64,000 bases of DNA from Yinghuangia soli (GTDB lineage Bacteria; Actinomycetota; Actinomycetes; Streptomycetales; Streptomycetaceae): NCBI RefSeq assembly GCF_021502675.1, contig NZ_JAKFHA010000001.1, forward strand, positions 148,445 to 212,444. Reading direction: 5' to 3'. Below the pieces are notes generated by a model. That model searched no databases. It was not told the DNA's origin and saw only the letters and a program-made list of their open reading frames with translations. Below, one piece after another: positions 33,116-44,000 of the stretch. Each line of letters begins with the position of its first letter. Position 1 is the first letter of the stretch. A program made the position numbers and the translations under genes.

Positions 33116-33388
33116 CGGTGCTTTTGTGCTCGACAGCTGTTGGTGCTGAGGTGCTCAAGTTGCTCGACTTGCCCAAGTGCGCACGTGCTTGTGCACCGCC
33201 CGGAACACGATCGAGTCGTGTGTCGACGACTAGGAGGTGTCGGGAGCGGCGATAGGGTCCGGAGATGCCATCAGACAATGGACCATGGAGCGATGGCCGG
33301 GACACTAACGGCGAGCTGACGAGGGTGCAAGAGCCGTCCCACCGGCAAAAAGTGCCGGTCGGATAACGCTTGGCGGAAGGGCGACGAC

Positions 33389-34090
33389 ATGCCGGTGAAG
33401 CGAGAAGGCGACAATTTGACGAGCACCGTCGTCGACCGTGTCGCGACCGCGAACGGCGAGCTGGTCCTGCGCCGCGACGGCGCGCACTTCGAGATCATCA
33501 GCAACGGCACCTTCCTGATGGACACGCGGGACGGGACGTCCGAGCGGCTGCTCGTCCGGGCGGCCGTCGCGGCGCTGCCGGGAACCGGCCTGCGGGTGCT
33601 CGTCGGCGGGCTCGGCGTGGGTTTCTCGCTCGGCGAGGCGGCCGCGCACCCCGCGGTCGGGCACGTCACGGTGGTGGAGCGCGAGGCCCCGGTCATCGCC
33701 TGGCAGCGCGGGCCGCTGGCGCCCTTCTCCGGGCATGCGCTGTACGACCCCAAGGTCGAGGTGCGGCAGGCGGATCTGGTCGCCTGGGCGCACGATTCCG
33801 GGGCGTCCGGAGGCCATGAGGCCGTGGAGACGTTCGACGCGCTGTGCCTGGACATCGACAACGGCCCCGATTGGACCGTCACCGACTCCAACCGCTCCCT
33901 CTACGGCGAGGCCGGCCTGCGCGCCCTGCGCCGCCGCCTGGCGCCCGGCGGCGTGCTCGCGGTCTGGAGTGCCGCGGCCAGCCCGGAGTTCGAGAAGCGG
34001 CTCGGCACGGTGTTCGCACGCGTGCAAGTGGAGGAGATCCCGGTACGCGTCCCGCGCGGCGTGCCCGACGTCGTCTACCTGGCGTCCTGA
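33389..34090 (+). CDS. Spermidine synthase-like methyltransferase-fold protein
   Basis: A 233-residue Rossmann-fold protein related to polyamine aminopropyltransferases. It has the nucleotide-binding motif VLVGGLGVGFSLGEA, the acidic loop VTVVERE, FDALCLDIDNGPDW in place of the usual DxxD catalytic strand, and RRRLAPGGVLAVWSA. The typical N-terminal tetramerisation beta-domain is reduced, and the aminopropyl-transfer residues are not all clear, so the substrate may differ from putrescine. The ATG has GGAAGG upstream. The gene ends in a short tandem repeat carrying its stop codon. No polyamine genes are nearby. Confidence 0.75.
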   Translation: MPVKREGDNLTSTVVDRVATANGELVLRRDGAHFEIISNGTFLMDTRDGTSERLLVRAAVAALPGTGLRVLVGGLGVGFSLGEAAAHPAVGHVTVVEREAPVIAWQRGPLAPFSGHALYDPKVEVRQADLVAWAHDSGASGGHEAVETFDALCLDIDNGPDWTVTDSNRSLYGEAGLRALRRRLAPGGVLAVWSAAASPEFEKRLGTVFARVQVEEIPVRVPRGVPDVVYLAS

Positions 34091-34124
34091 CCCCGGGCGT
34101 CCTGACCCCGGGCGTCCTGACCCC
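34082..34124. repeat. 15-bp tandem repeat carrying three in-frame stop codons
   Basis: Units GCGTCCTGACCCCGG occur at 34082-34096 and 34097-34111, with a shortened third at 34112-34124. Each contains the TGA of the upstream gene's frame (34088, 34103, 34118), so the gene's stop is present three times in phase. Confidence 0.85.
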
Positions 34125-34318
34125 GCGTCAGCCACCCGTCCTGTTGTCCGGGGTGGCGAACGACACCTTGCTTGTTGCCACCTGGTGACGATCTTGTTTC
34201 CCCTCGTTTGCGCAGGTCAGGACTGCATTTCATATGCTGACTATCCGTCAGGGAAAACTTGTGTGAGTCCTCTAACTCATGTCAGCATGCGATGAAAGGG
34301 CGACGTACGAGGGGACGG

Positions 34319-34792
34319 ATGCACATGGGCACGGCGACGGGCGCGGAACCGGGGTACATCGCGGACCGGCTCGCACTGCGCGACCTGGTCGAGACGTACG
34401 CGCAGGGCGCGGACCGGCGCCGCCCCGAGCAGGTCGCGTCCCTCTTCCTCCCCGAAGGGCGCCTGGTGGTCGAACGCGACCCGGGCGCCGAGCCGATCGT
34501 CCGCACCGGCCCCGCGCAGATCGCCAAGGCGATGACCGGCCTGGACCGCTACATCGCGACCATGCACGTGGTGGCCAACCAGCTCGTGGCCATCGACGGC
34601 GACCGCGCCGAGGCCGAGACCTACTGCACCGCGCACCACATCTACGACGACGAGTCCGGCGTGCGCCGCGACCGCGTGATGGCGGTCCGCTACGAGGATG
34701 TCTACGTCCGCACCCCCGACGGCTGGCGCATCGAGACCCGCAGGCTCAACTGCGACTGGGTCGAGGACCGGCCGCTGACGATCGCGTCGTGA
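34319..34792 (+). CDS. SnoaL-like / NTF2-fold protein
   Basis: 157 residues. Motifs are ADRLALRDLVETYAQGADRRR, VASLFLPEGRLVV, HVVANQLVAIDGDRAEAETYC and DGWRIETRRLNCDW, the cone-shaped SnoaL_4/NTF2 pattern. Family members include steroid isomerase-like and polyketide cyclase-like enzymes and many unknowns. An ATG at 34319 or 34325 follows GAGGGG. It is translationally coupled to the MFS gene (GTGA overlap), so a link to handling or exporting a small molecule is inferred. The A/T-rich gap upstream (34196-34270) probably holds its promoter. Confidence 0.8.
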   Translation: MHMGTATGAEPGYIADRLALRDLVETYAQGADRRRPEQVASLFLPEGRLVVERDPGAEPIVRTGPAQIAKAMTGLDRYIATMHVVANQLVAIDGDRAEAETYCTAHHIYDDESGVRRDRVMAVRYEDVYVRTPDGWRIETRRLNCDWVEDRPLTIAS

Positions 34793-36450
34793 GCGGCGCC
34801 GACCAGGGCGGCAGTACGAAGGCGCCGGACGGCAAGGAGTCGGCCGACTCCCCCGGACCGCGCGCCGCACGGCGCAGCAGCCCCACCCTCATCCTCGCCG
34901 CGCTCTCTTTTGCGGCGACCGCCATCGCGGTCATGCAGACAGTGGTCACCCCGATCCTGCCGCAACTACAGGGCAGCCTCGGGGTGTCCAGCTCGGCCAT
35001 CGCCTGGGTGCTGACCGGCAACCTGCTCGCCGCCGCGGTCGCCACGCCGCTCATCGGACGGCTCGGCGACCTGCGCGGCAAGAAGCGCTACCTGCTCATC
35101 TCGCTCGGCGCGGTGGCGGCCGGCTCTGTGCTGGCCGCGGTGACCACGTCGTACCCGATGCTGGTCGCCGGGCGCGTGCTCCAGGGCCTCGGCGGCGGTG
35201 TCGTTCCGCTCGCGCTCAGCGTCGTACGCGACGAGTTCCCCCGGCACCGCACTGCGGGCAGCATCGCGGTCATCGGCGCGACGATCAGCGTGGGCTCGAC
35301 ATTCGGCTCGGTGATGACCGGCCTCATCGCCGACCGCTGGGACTACCACCTGCTGTTCTGGCTCTCCGCTCTGGTCTCGGCGATCTCCATCGCGCTGGTG
35401 TGGGCGGTCGTGCCGGACAGCAGTGCGCCCGCTAAGCCCGGCAAGGTCGACATGCTCGGCGCACTGACGCTGTCCGGCTGGCTGGCCGCGCTGCTCGCCG
35501 CGGTCAGCGAGGGCAGCCGGTCCGGCTGGGGTGCGCCGCTGGTGGTCGGCGGGTTCGCCGCGGCCGTGCTGCTGTTCGCGCTGTGGATCTGGTGGGCCCT
35601 GCGCTGCCCCGAACCCCTCGTCGACCTGCGGGTCATGACGCGGCGTCCGGTCCTGCTCGCGGGCCTGTCCGGGATGCTCACCGGCATGGCGATGTACGGC
35701 TCGGGCCTGCTCTTCGCGCCGTTCTTGCAGTCCCCCGAGTCGCGCGGCTACGGCTTCGGCACGACCGTGCTGGCCGCTTCGCTCTACATGCTCCCCGGCG
35801 CGCTGGGGAACCTGGCCGCGGCGCCGGTCGCGGGCCGCATGATCAACCGCTACGGCCCGAAGCCCGCGCTGATCCTCGGGCCGCTGCTCAGCGCGGTGAG
35901 CTTCGCGGTGCTGATGCCGCTGACCGGGCATGTGTGGGCGTTCTCGCTGGTGTTCACGCTCTTCGGCTTCGGCCTCGGGCTGGGGTTCGCGGCGATGCCG
36001 GCGACCGTCAACGCGAACGTCCCGGCGAGCATGACCGGCGTCGCCAACGGCATGAACGCGGTGCTGCGCACCATCGGCGGCGCGGTCGGCGCGGCAGTCC
36101 TGGGCGCGATCCTGACCGCGGTGACCCTGGACGGTTCCGGGTCCGCCGCGACCGGCGAGGTCCCGAGCCTGACCGCGTATCAGATCTGCTTCGGGCTGCT
36201 CGCGGTCGCCTGCGTGATCAGCGCGGTGATCGCCTGGGCCGTCCCGGCCCCGGGCAGCGGCCAGGCCGCGGCGGCAGCGGAGGTACGGCCGGACGCCGCA
36301 CCCGACGCCTTCCAGCAGGCCGCGGCCGCGGTCGGCCGCACGGGGACGCCGTCCCTGGGCGACCCGGCCGCTCCGGGTCCGGCGTCCTCGTCGCCTTCAT
36401 CCACATCCTCGTCCTCGTCCTCGTCCGGCCGTCCGGCCCACGGCGGCTGA
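34789..36450 (+). CDS. MFS transporter, DHA2-like drug exporter family
   Basis: A 553-residue membrane protein with about 14 transmembrane segments. The loop 2-3 motif is GRLGDLRGKKRYL, and the antiporter motif C region reads GATISVGSTFGSVMTGLIAD. The fold predicts proton-driven export of drug-like or amphiphilic molecules. The last 60 residues are a cytoplasmic Ala/Pro/Ser-rich tail ending in a Ser microsatellite (a TCCTCG-type repeat at about 36400-36425). The GTG start overlaps the SnoaL-like gene's stop. No TetR or MarR regulator is adjacent. Confidence 0.88.
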   Translation: MSGADQGGSTKAPDGKESADSPGPRAARRSSPTLILAALSFAATAIAVMQTVVTPILPQLQGSLGVSSSAIAWVLTGNLLAAAVATPLIGRLGDLRGKKRYLLISLGAVAAGSVLAAVTTSYPMLVAGRVLQGLGGGVVPLALSVVRDEFPRHRTAGSIAVIGATISVGSTFGSVMTGLIADRWDYHLLFWLSALVSAISIALVWAVVPDSSAPAKPGKVDMLGALTLSGWLAALLAAVSEGSRSGWGAPLVVGGFAAAVLLFALWIWWALRCPEPLVDLRVMTRRPVLLAGLSGMLTGMAMYGSGLLFAPFLQSPESRGYGFGTTVLAASLYMLPGALGNLAAAPVAGRMINRYGPKPALILGPLLSAVSFAVLMPLTGHVWAFSLVFTLFGFGLGLGFAAMPATVNANVPASMTGVANGMNAVLRTIGGAVGAAVLGAILTAVTLDGSGSAATGEVPSLTAYQICFGLLAVACVISAVIAWAVPAPGSGQAAAAAEVRPDAAPDAFQQAAAAVGRTGTPSLGDPAAPGPASSSPSSTSSSSSSSGRPAHGG

Positions 36451-36477
36451 CCGGCCGTCACGCCCGGGACGGCCGGT
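36450..36477. terminator. Bidirectional terminator between MFS and beta-propeller genes
   Basis: A perfect 10-bp stem ACCGGCCGTC/GACGGCCGGT with an 8-base loop. It starts at the last base of the MFS stop and lies 21 bases past the stop of the convergent beta-propeller gene. Confidence 0.75.
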
Positions 36478-36498
36478 GCCCCTTGCCCTGCGGGCGGC

Positions 36499-37593
36499 CT
36501 ACAGCGGCCAGGGCCCAGGCCCCGGGCGCTTGGCCGCCGGGTCGACGACGCGCACGACCGGGGTGGGGTCCTGGCCCTGCTGCGTGACGATCGCCAGGGC
36601 CTTGCCGTCCTCCGACCAGGCCAGTCCGCGTTCGAGGAGGCGCTCGCCGCGGGGCAGCCGGAGGCTGACCGGCGGGCGGCTCGCGTCCGGTGCGTGGAGG
36701 AAGACCGATGCCTTGTCCGGGCCTGCGGTGCGGACGCCCATGGCCAGCCACTTGCCGTCCGGCGAGGTTCCGACGGAGTTCGGGGACTGGCCGGTAGGCC
36801 AGGCGCCGGAGCTGCGCATCTCGCGGTCCGCGGTGAAGGCGTCGACGCTGCTCTGCGACCCTGCGGCGGTGTAGAAGAGCCGGCCGTCCGCGGCGACGGC
36901 GAGGTCGTTGAGGTTGCTCCCGCCGCGGTTCTCGCGGCCGTCCTCGACGAGCTTGCCGCCCTCGACGCGGTAGAGGCGCACGTTCACGGGACTGATGTGC
37001 GGCTGGCTCGCGACGATGCGGGCGGCTGCCCCGTCGCCGCCCTCGGCGAGCAGCGGAGCGCGCTCGAAGCGCCGCTGGTCGGTTTCGGGCTTGGCGGGGT
37101 CGACGGCCTGGTGGCCGTAGCTCGCCACCGCCGGTTCGACGGAGGTGTCCAGCCGCCCGATCTCCCCGCTCCAGGCGTCGCATCCGTAGCCGAACCACAC
37201 GTCGGTGCCGGTGCGGACGAGGTGTGTCGGGCAGCTGTGCGCGTTCAGCCGGTAGCGGGCCCGCTCGGTGAGCGTCGCGGTGTCGATCGCGGAGATGGCG
37301 TCCCCGGCGGCGAGGGCGACGTAGAGAGTCGAGCCGTCTGCGCTGAGCACCATGCCGGATGCCCCGAACTGGCCGTCCAGGACCGTCTTCCCGCGCCCGT
37401 CGAACCCGACGGAGACCACCTGATTGGCGGACGCCCCGGAGGAGTAGTAGACGCGCTTGTTCGCGCTGTCGACCACGACATCGCCGACGTCGCCGACCTG
37501 CGCGGCCGACGGGAGCGTCGCCGCACCGACAGCCGGAACTCCCAGGAGAGACAGGCCGATCACTGCACCGGCCAGCCGAATCTTCACCGCCAT
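36499..37593 (-). CDS. Secreted YncE/WD40-like beta-propeller protein
   Basis: 364 residues with a signal peptide (KIRLAGAVIGLSLLGVPAVG then AATLP). The mature part repeats propeller blades: VVVDSANKRVYYSSG, GMVLSADGSTLYVALAAGD, DLAVAADGRLFYTAAGS, VGTSPDGKWLAMGV and LAWSEDGKALAIVTQ. Such propellers mostly bind partners rather than catalyse. The ATG at 37593 has GGGAG upstream. It lies 60 bases after the candidate immunity gene on the same strand with no clear terminator between, so it is probably transcribed with the RHS toxin and may help its export or surface attachment. That role is inferred. Confidence 0.75.
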   Translation of the reverse strand: MAVKIRLAGAVIGLSLLGVPAVGAATLPSAAQVGDVGDVVVDSANKRVYYSSGASANQVVSVGFDGRGKTVLDGQFGASGMVLSADGSTLYVALAAGDAISAIDTATLTERARYRLNAHSCPTHLVRTGTDVWFGYGCDAWSGEIGRLDTSVEPAVASYGHQAVDPAKPETDQRRFERAPLLAEGGDGAAARIVASQPHISPVNVRLYRVEGGKLVEDGRENRGGSNLNDLAVAADGRLFYTAAGSQSSVDAFTADREMRSSGAWPTGQSPNSVGTSPDGKWLAMGVRTAGPDKASVFLHAPDASRPPVSLRLPRGERLLERGLAWSEDGKALAIVTQQGQDPTPVVRVVDPAAKRPGPGPWPL

Positions 37594-37653
37594 CGAACGC
37601 TCCCAGCTGGAGAAAGTAAAGGAGGACGTGCGCACTTCGTGCACCGCGCCGTA

Positions 37654-38088
37654 CTAGCCGCGGAGGATCAAGGTCGAGCCGTCCCGGGGCATCCCCGACC
37701 GGTCGCTCTCCGGCGTTTCGCGGTGCGTCCAGACGCTGAATCCGACGCAGGCGACGAAGCTGTCGTCCGCCTCGGGATCGAGCAGCAGGCAGCGGAGACG
37801 GTCGGTGCAGTCGCTCCGGATCCCGGCGAACCTCGCTATTTCCCGGGCGAGTTCATGGCCGGCCTCACGCAGGGCGATGCCTTCGTACGTCGTCTTGAGC
37901 TTCATGCCGACGACGCCGAAGAAGGTCGCCTCGACGACCTCGCCCGCGGGCACCCGGTCGACGCTGCGCAGGGTGAGCTCCGAATGCCCGACCTGGTAGC
38001 GCCACGGGCGGATCCGGCGCGGCAGGTGGAGCGGGAGGCCGGTCGCCGCCCGGCCGCCGGGTTCAGGATCCGAAGGGATTGGCGACAC
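37654..38088 (-). CDS. Candidate immunity protein of the RHS toxin
   Basis: A 144-residue soluble protein with a basic N-terminus (LHLPRRIRPWRYQVG), a central GEVVEATFFGVVGMKLKTT strand region, a helix (REAGHELAREIARFAG) and an acidic part (LLLDPEADDSFVACVGF). No family was recognised. The GTG start at 38088 lies 26 bases inside the RHS gene's end with GGGGGCAGGG upstream, which is the standard place for the cognate immunity gene of a polymorphic toxin. The function is inferred from position only. Confidence 0.6.
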   Translation of the reverse strand: MSPIPSDPEPGGRAATGLPLHLPRRIRPWRYQVGHSELTLRSVDRVPAGEVVEATFFGVVGMKLKTTYEGIALREAGHELAREIARFAGIRSDCTDRLRCLLLDPEADDSFVACVGFSVWTHRETPESDRSGMPRDGSTLILRG

Positions 38089-41000
38089 TGCCCTGCCCCC
38101 GTCGGTAGAAGGTCACACGGTCCCACGAGCCCGGATTGTCCCTGATGAGGCTCAGCTCCCACGCGGTGACGTGCTCGCCGTCCCGGGGATCGTGGCGGGC
38201 ACCGATCCGGGCCGCGGCCACCGGGTCGTCGATGCCGTCGAGATTGAAGTGGATCTTGGTACGTCCGTCCTTCACGTACCCCTTCAGCTCGTTCACCCAG
38301 TCATCGCCGCCGGACGGCCAGTGCTTGTACGACTTCGCCTTCTTGGAATCGGCGAAGTCCATCAGGTACATCGGGTCGTCGTCGTACGAGCTCAGCCCGA
38401 GGGCGATGGACTCGCAGCCGTCCGAGTTGTGGACGAGGACCGGCGTCGCGCCCGCGACCACGTAGTACGTGTGGAAGTCGGCGACCGTCAGGTTGTGGAC
38501 GCGTTGCGAAGCCGACTGCCCGGCGACCGCCGTCACCTGGACATACGTGCCGGCCCCCGTGCGCAGCAGCTGCCCCGCACGCAGTTCGCTCGCGGGCAGC
38601 CACCTCCGCAAGTCCTCGACCCAGAAGGGGTGGTTCCCGGTGGCGGTGACCGCGGCCGTCGCCTCGCCCGAGGGGCCGTCGGTGTCCACGTGGACCGTGA
38701 CGAGGTCCTTCGGGCCCTCGCTCGTGATGCCCGCGGTCACCGCGCGCGAGCCGGCGGCGCCCGTCTCCGGGTCGGCGGCCGCCACCTTGTCGCCCGGGCG
38801 GACCTCCTCGATCGGCTTCGCGCTGCCGTCCGCCATCAGCACCGGCGTACCGGGGACGAAACTGCTCCGCCGCGCGCACGAACCGCCTTGCGGCTTCGGG
38901 GCGGACACGGCCGGCTTCGCCTTCGCCGGGCCTCGCCTCTTGCCGCCGATGCCGATCAGCGGGACCTCGGCCAGCGGGATGTCGAGGCGCTCCGACAGCT
39001 GCGCCTGGAGTTCCTCGGCGGTCAGGTCCTTGATCTCGTCCTTGAGGACGTCCTTGATCTCCTGCTTGAACTCGCGCTTGACCTCCTTGAACGCGAGCTT
39101 CCCGTACTTCGCCGCCTTCGCCGCCGTGGCCGCGTACCCGATGCCGGGGACCGCAGAGGCCAGCGACAGTGCCGCGTCCTCGTAGTTGCCTTCGGCCGCG
39201 TACCAGGCCGCGTTGGCGACGTCGGCGACCTCGCCGACGAACGGGATGGTGCCGACCACGTCCAGCACGGCGTGCCCGAGCGCGGCCCAGAAGTGGCCGT
39301 CGATCTCGATGTTGGAGACCGGGTTGCCGCCCGCGAAGGAGTAGCGGTTGGTGCTCCACGGGTCGGTGCCGAGGTTGAGGTCGGCGAGGGCCCCGTTGTA
39401 CATGTCGCGCGACAGGAACTGGTTGCGGCCCGGGCTGTAGCCGCGGAATCCCATGTCGTAGGTCTGCGAACCGCCGTCCCAACGCATGGAGTTGAAGCGG
39501 TACGAGTTGAACGCCTCGCCGCCTCCGCCGCCGCCCGGGTCGGAGGGCTTGTCGGGGCCGCTGAAGGCCTTGGGGTCGTCGCTGCCGTACGCGGTGTAGC
39601 CGTAGGTGGCCTTGGTGTCGCCGTTGCGGTCGGTGACGGCTTCCACGTCCGCGTGCGGGCCATAGCCGAAGTACGTGGTCTCCTTGGTCTTGTCGGAGTC
39701 CGACTTCGGCTTGGTCTGCGAGAGCCGCTCGCCGAACGGCCCGTACTCGTACTCGGCCTTGACCTCGTCGCCGGTCTTCTCGCTGACGACTTCCTTGCCG
39801 AGGCCCAGGTACTCGAACTCGGTCGTCTTCGCCGGCCCCGCGGCCGGGTCGGTCGTGCTCCGGGTGCGGCGGTCCAGCGGGTCGTAGACCGTGCTGGTGA
39901 CGGTCGGTTCGCCGCTGCCCGGCGAGGCCCAGGCCCGGTGCTCGGTGACCCGGTCGAAGCCGTCGTACGTGTAGTTCTCGCTGGCCTTGCCGTTCTGCGT
40001 GATGCGGCTCAGCCGGCCGAAGGGGTCGTACGTGTAGGCGAACGCGCCGCCCGCGTCCTGGACCGTGGACGACACGAGCCGGTTGCGGTCGTACGTGTAC
40101 TCGGTCTTCTTCTTGGCCACGACCTGCCGGGTCACGTTGTTGGCGGCGTCGTGCTCGTATTCCTCGGTGGTGTCCTCACCGCCGGAGGTCTTGGCGACCT
40201 TCTCGATCCGGTTCCGCGGGTCGTACATGAACACCGAGGTGCGGTCGAGGAATTCGCCCTTCTTGTCGGCGTTCATCGTGCGCGCCTCGTCGCGCGCCCG
40301 GTTGCCGTCGGTGTCGTACGAGATCTCGTGGCGGGCGACCAGTTCCCCGCCGGACTTCTTCTCCTCGGTGGTGAAGGTCAGCCCGTCGAGGTGGTACGTG
40401 TTGGCGACCTTGTTGCCGTTGGCCTTGACCTGGGTTTCGAGGCGGCCGAGGAGGTCCCACGTGAAGGTCGTCGTCTGCGGTTTCGCGTCCGGGCCGCGCC
40501 CCGGGGTGGTGGCCTCGAGGGCCAGACCGCGGGGGTCGTAGGCGTACGTCGACTCCTCGCCGTCGCGGGTGCGCTTGAGCAGGTTGCCGTTCTCGTCGTA
40601 GCCGTAGGCGGTGGTGTGCGCGGGCTCGTTGCCGCCCTGGAACTCCTTGACCTGGGAGGGGCGTCCGAGCGGGTCGTAGCCGGTTTCGAAGCGGCTGCCC
40701 GGACCGTCCTGCGTCCGGTCGGCCACCTCGGTCTGATTGCCTTCGGCGTCGTAGCGGTACGCGAATTCGTGCGCAGGCGGCTCCGCGACGCGACCCGCGC
40801 GGGCTGTCGCGACCACCCGTACCGCGTCCGCGACCAGGTCGCCGTCGGCGCCGTCCGCGGTGAGGGTGATGCGGGCGTCGCGGTCCTGCGGCAGCTTGAA
40901 GGTGCCGAGCGGGACCCACTGGCCGCGTTCCTTCCGCTCCTCCAGGCCCTGGAGCGTCGCCTTGAGCGGTACGGAGCCCTCGGCGGGCGGCAGCCCCTCG

Positions 41001-44000
41001 CCTTCCACGGTGTAGCGGGCCTGGGCCGCGGCGGAGGAGGAAGCGGCCACGTCAGCGGGGACATACACGGCCACGTCGAAGTCGGCTGTGGTGTCCGGGG
41101 CGCCGGGCACCGGCACGGACCATGTGAACGACCCCGGGCCGGATGCCTGCGGGTGCTTCCGCGCGTCGGCGCTCCACGCCTTGGGCTGCGCGACCGCGTC
41201 CCAGGTGCCGACCGCGACGGGCGGCCGCCCGCTGTCGGAGTCGTCCGCGACCGCCGCCGTGGATGCCGCGGGAGCGCCCTTGTCGGTGCGGGACTTCAGT
41301 TTGCCGTCGGGGTAGTAGGCCCAGCCCATCGTGCGGGTGTTCGCGCCGTCGCCGGTGATCGTGCGGGTGAGCTGGCGGCCCATCACGTCGTAGGTGAACC
41401 GGGTCTCGATCTGCCACGGGTCGACGCTCGACTTGACCTTGCCGTTGTCGAAGTAGTCGGTCTGGGTGAGGAGGGGTTCTCCGCCGGCCCGCGAGGCGGG
41501 TGCGGTCGTCCTGACCAGGCTGCCGACGGCATCGAACTCGTAGCGCATTTCGTCGCGTTGATTCACATGGCCGTGCGCGGGGTCGTACGGCAGCACGGTG
41601 CGCACCACGCGGTTGAGGGCGTCGAACTCGGCCTCGCCGGTGAGCGTCGGCTTGTTCTCGGCGATGGCCCGCGGGGTCCAGGTGCGGGTCCGGTTGCCCG
41701 CCTCGTCGTACTCGTAGCGGGTGGTGCGGTACTCGATCGAGCCGTCGGGCTTCTTGCGGTGCGGGACGCGGGTCTCGATCAGCGCGCCGCGCGCGTCGTA
41801 GCTCGCGAACGACTCGGTGCCGTACGCGTCGGTCTTCGCGACCGCGTTGCCGTCCCGGTCGTAGCGGATCTTGCCGGTGGCGCCGACCGCATCGCGGGTC
41901 TCGACCGGCCGGTGCGCGAGGTCGTACGCGGTGGTGCTGGTCGGCCGGGACTCGCCGCGGGCGTTGGTGCGCGGGTCGCTGGTGGCGACCATGTTCCCGA
42001 CCCGGTCGTACGCCATGGTCTTGCGGCCGCCGAGCGCGTCGCGGGTCTCCACGATGCGGCCGAGCTCGTCGAACACCGCGAAGCTGGTGTAGTCGTCGGG
42101 CTCGGGGGTCTCGTTGCCGCGCGGCGTGGTGGCGCGGACCGGGTTGCCGACGGCGTCGTAGGCCATCGTGGTGACGCGGCCGGGCCCGCCCGGGTCGTCG
42201 CCGGGGGCGGTGCTGGTCACGACCCGGCCGGTCTCGTCGTAGACGCTGGTGCTGACGGCGCCGTCCGGGGTCGTGGAGCGCAGCACGTTGTCGTTGCGGT
42301 CGTACACCGGGGGCGGCGTGACGGCGAAGACGCCGTGGTCGGTGTCGATCGGCACCTTGGACGAGAGCGGGCGTCCGCGTACGTCGTAGGTGCGGGTGGT
42401 GCTGTGCCCGTGTGCGTTGGTGGCGGACAGGACGTTGCCGACCGCGTCGTACACGAACGTGGTGGAGTGGCCGAGCGCGTCGGTGATGGTGCGCGGTGAT
42501 CCGGTGGGGTCGAAGTCGGCGAAGCGCGTGGTGTTGCCGCGGGCGTCGACGGCTTCCAGCAGGCGTCCTGCGGAGTCGTAGACGTTGCGCGAGGTGTAGT
42601 TGCGCTTGTCGTTCTTGTCCTTGGCGTTGCCGCGCGGGTCGGTGAGCGAGATGAGGTTGCCGTACGCGTCGTGGCCGAAGGTCCAGCGCCGGCCCTCGGG
42701 GCTGACCTTCTCGACGAGGTCCGCGACGTGCCCGTCGAGGTAGGTGCGGTACGACAGGCCGGTGGAGGCCTTGTCGCCGGCGTTGGCGACCGCATCGGTG
42801 ATGGTGAGCGGGTTGCCGGTCTTGTGGTCGTACTCCCAGGTCGTGCGGGCCCCGGCGGCGTCTTCGAGCTCGGTGACGTTGTTGTCGGAGTCCCAGGTCA
42901 GCCGGGTGACTTCGGCCTTGGCGTTCTGTGCGGCGACGGGCCGGCCGAGGGCGTCGACGGTGTAGGCGCCGACCCGGCCGAGGGCGTCGGTGACGGCCAT
43001 GGTGGTGCCGCCCTGGTCGGTGGGCGTCCAGTCGAAGAACGTCCCGCTGCCGCGGCGGTCGGTGATCTGCCGCACGCGCCCGTCGTCCGCGTAGTCGACG
43101 GAGGTGGTGTGGCCCATGGGGTCCTGGACCGAGGCGAGGCGCGGGTTGCCGTGCGGGTCGGCGGCGTACGCCATGCGCAGGCTGCGCTCGTCGGGTGTCC
43201 CGGCGGCGTCGGCGATGCGGCCCAGCAGGCCCTTCTCATCGTAGGTGAGCTGGACGCGGCGGCCGGAGACGTCGGTGACCGCGTACAGCTGCCCGATGAG
43301 TGCGGCGTTGGCCAGGCCGTGGCCGCTGTGCAGGACGTCGCCGACGAGGTAGGTGTAGTCGTCGCCGGGGCGCAGGTAGTCGAGGGTGAGCACGACGCGG
43401 CCGGCGGCGTCCACCAGGCGGCGCAGGCTTCCGGCGAACTTGGGCTCGGCGTCGTCGTATTCGAAGCGCAGGGTGTTGCCGTTGCGGTCCACGACGGCGG
43501 TCTGCAGGCCGAGGCGGTCGAAGAAGAACTGGGTGCGGTCCGGGCGGGTCAGCACCCAGGCGCGGGCCGGGTCCTCGGCGCCGGTCGGGGCCACGTGCAG
43601 GTGGACGCCGGGCGGGTGGTCGTAGTCCCAGCGTTCGGGGGCGTCCACGCCGTGCCGGTTCAGGCGGAAGGTGTGGGTGGTGCCGTCGCCGTCGGTGAGC
43701 CGGACTGCTTCGGCGTACCCGTACGCCGACGCGCTGCCCGGCCGGAACTCCAGCGCGGCACCGAGCCTGGTCAGCGTGGACGCGGCGACCGACCAGCCGC
43801 GTCCCGCCGAGGAGTTCGCGGGGTCGAGCGAGTTGTAGGTCATGCGCAGGAACGCGGCCGGGCCCAGGGAGGGGTTGGCCAGGATGTTCCAGCCGAGCAC
43901 CGCATTGCCGTTCGCGGCGTTCACCATGACGGCGGCGCCCGCGCCCGCGCCGATCTGGGTGTACTGGTGGAACTTCTCCAAGCCGAGGCGGTCGGAGCCG

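Noticed and set aside
38171..42499. Plus-strand open frame of about 1440 codons opposite the RHS toxin gene
   Set aside because: Repetitive Val/Gly/Arg composition mirrors the RHS repeats on the other strand; no start signal or domain supports it.
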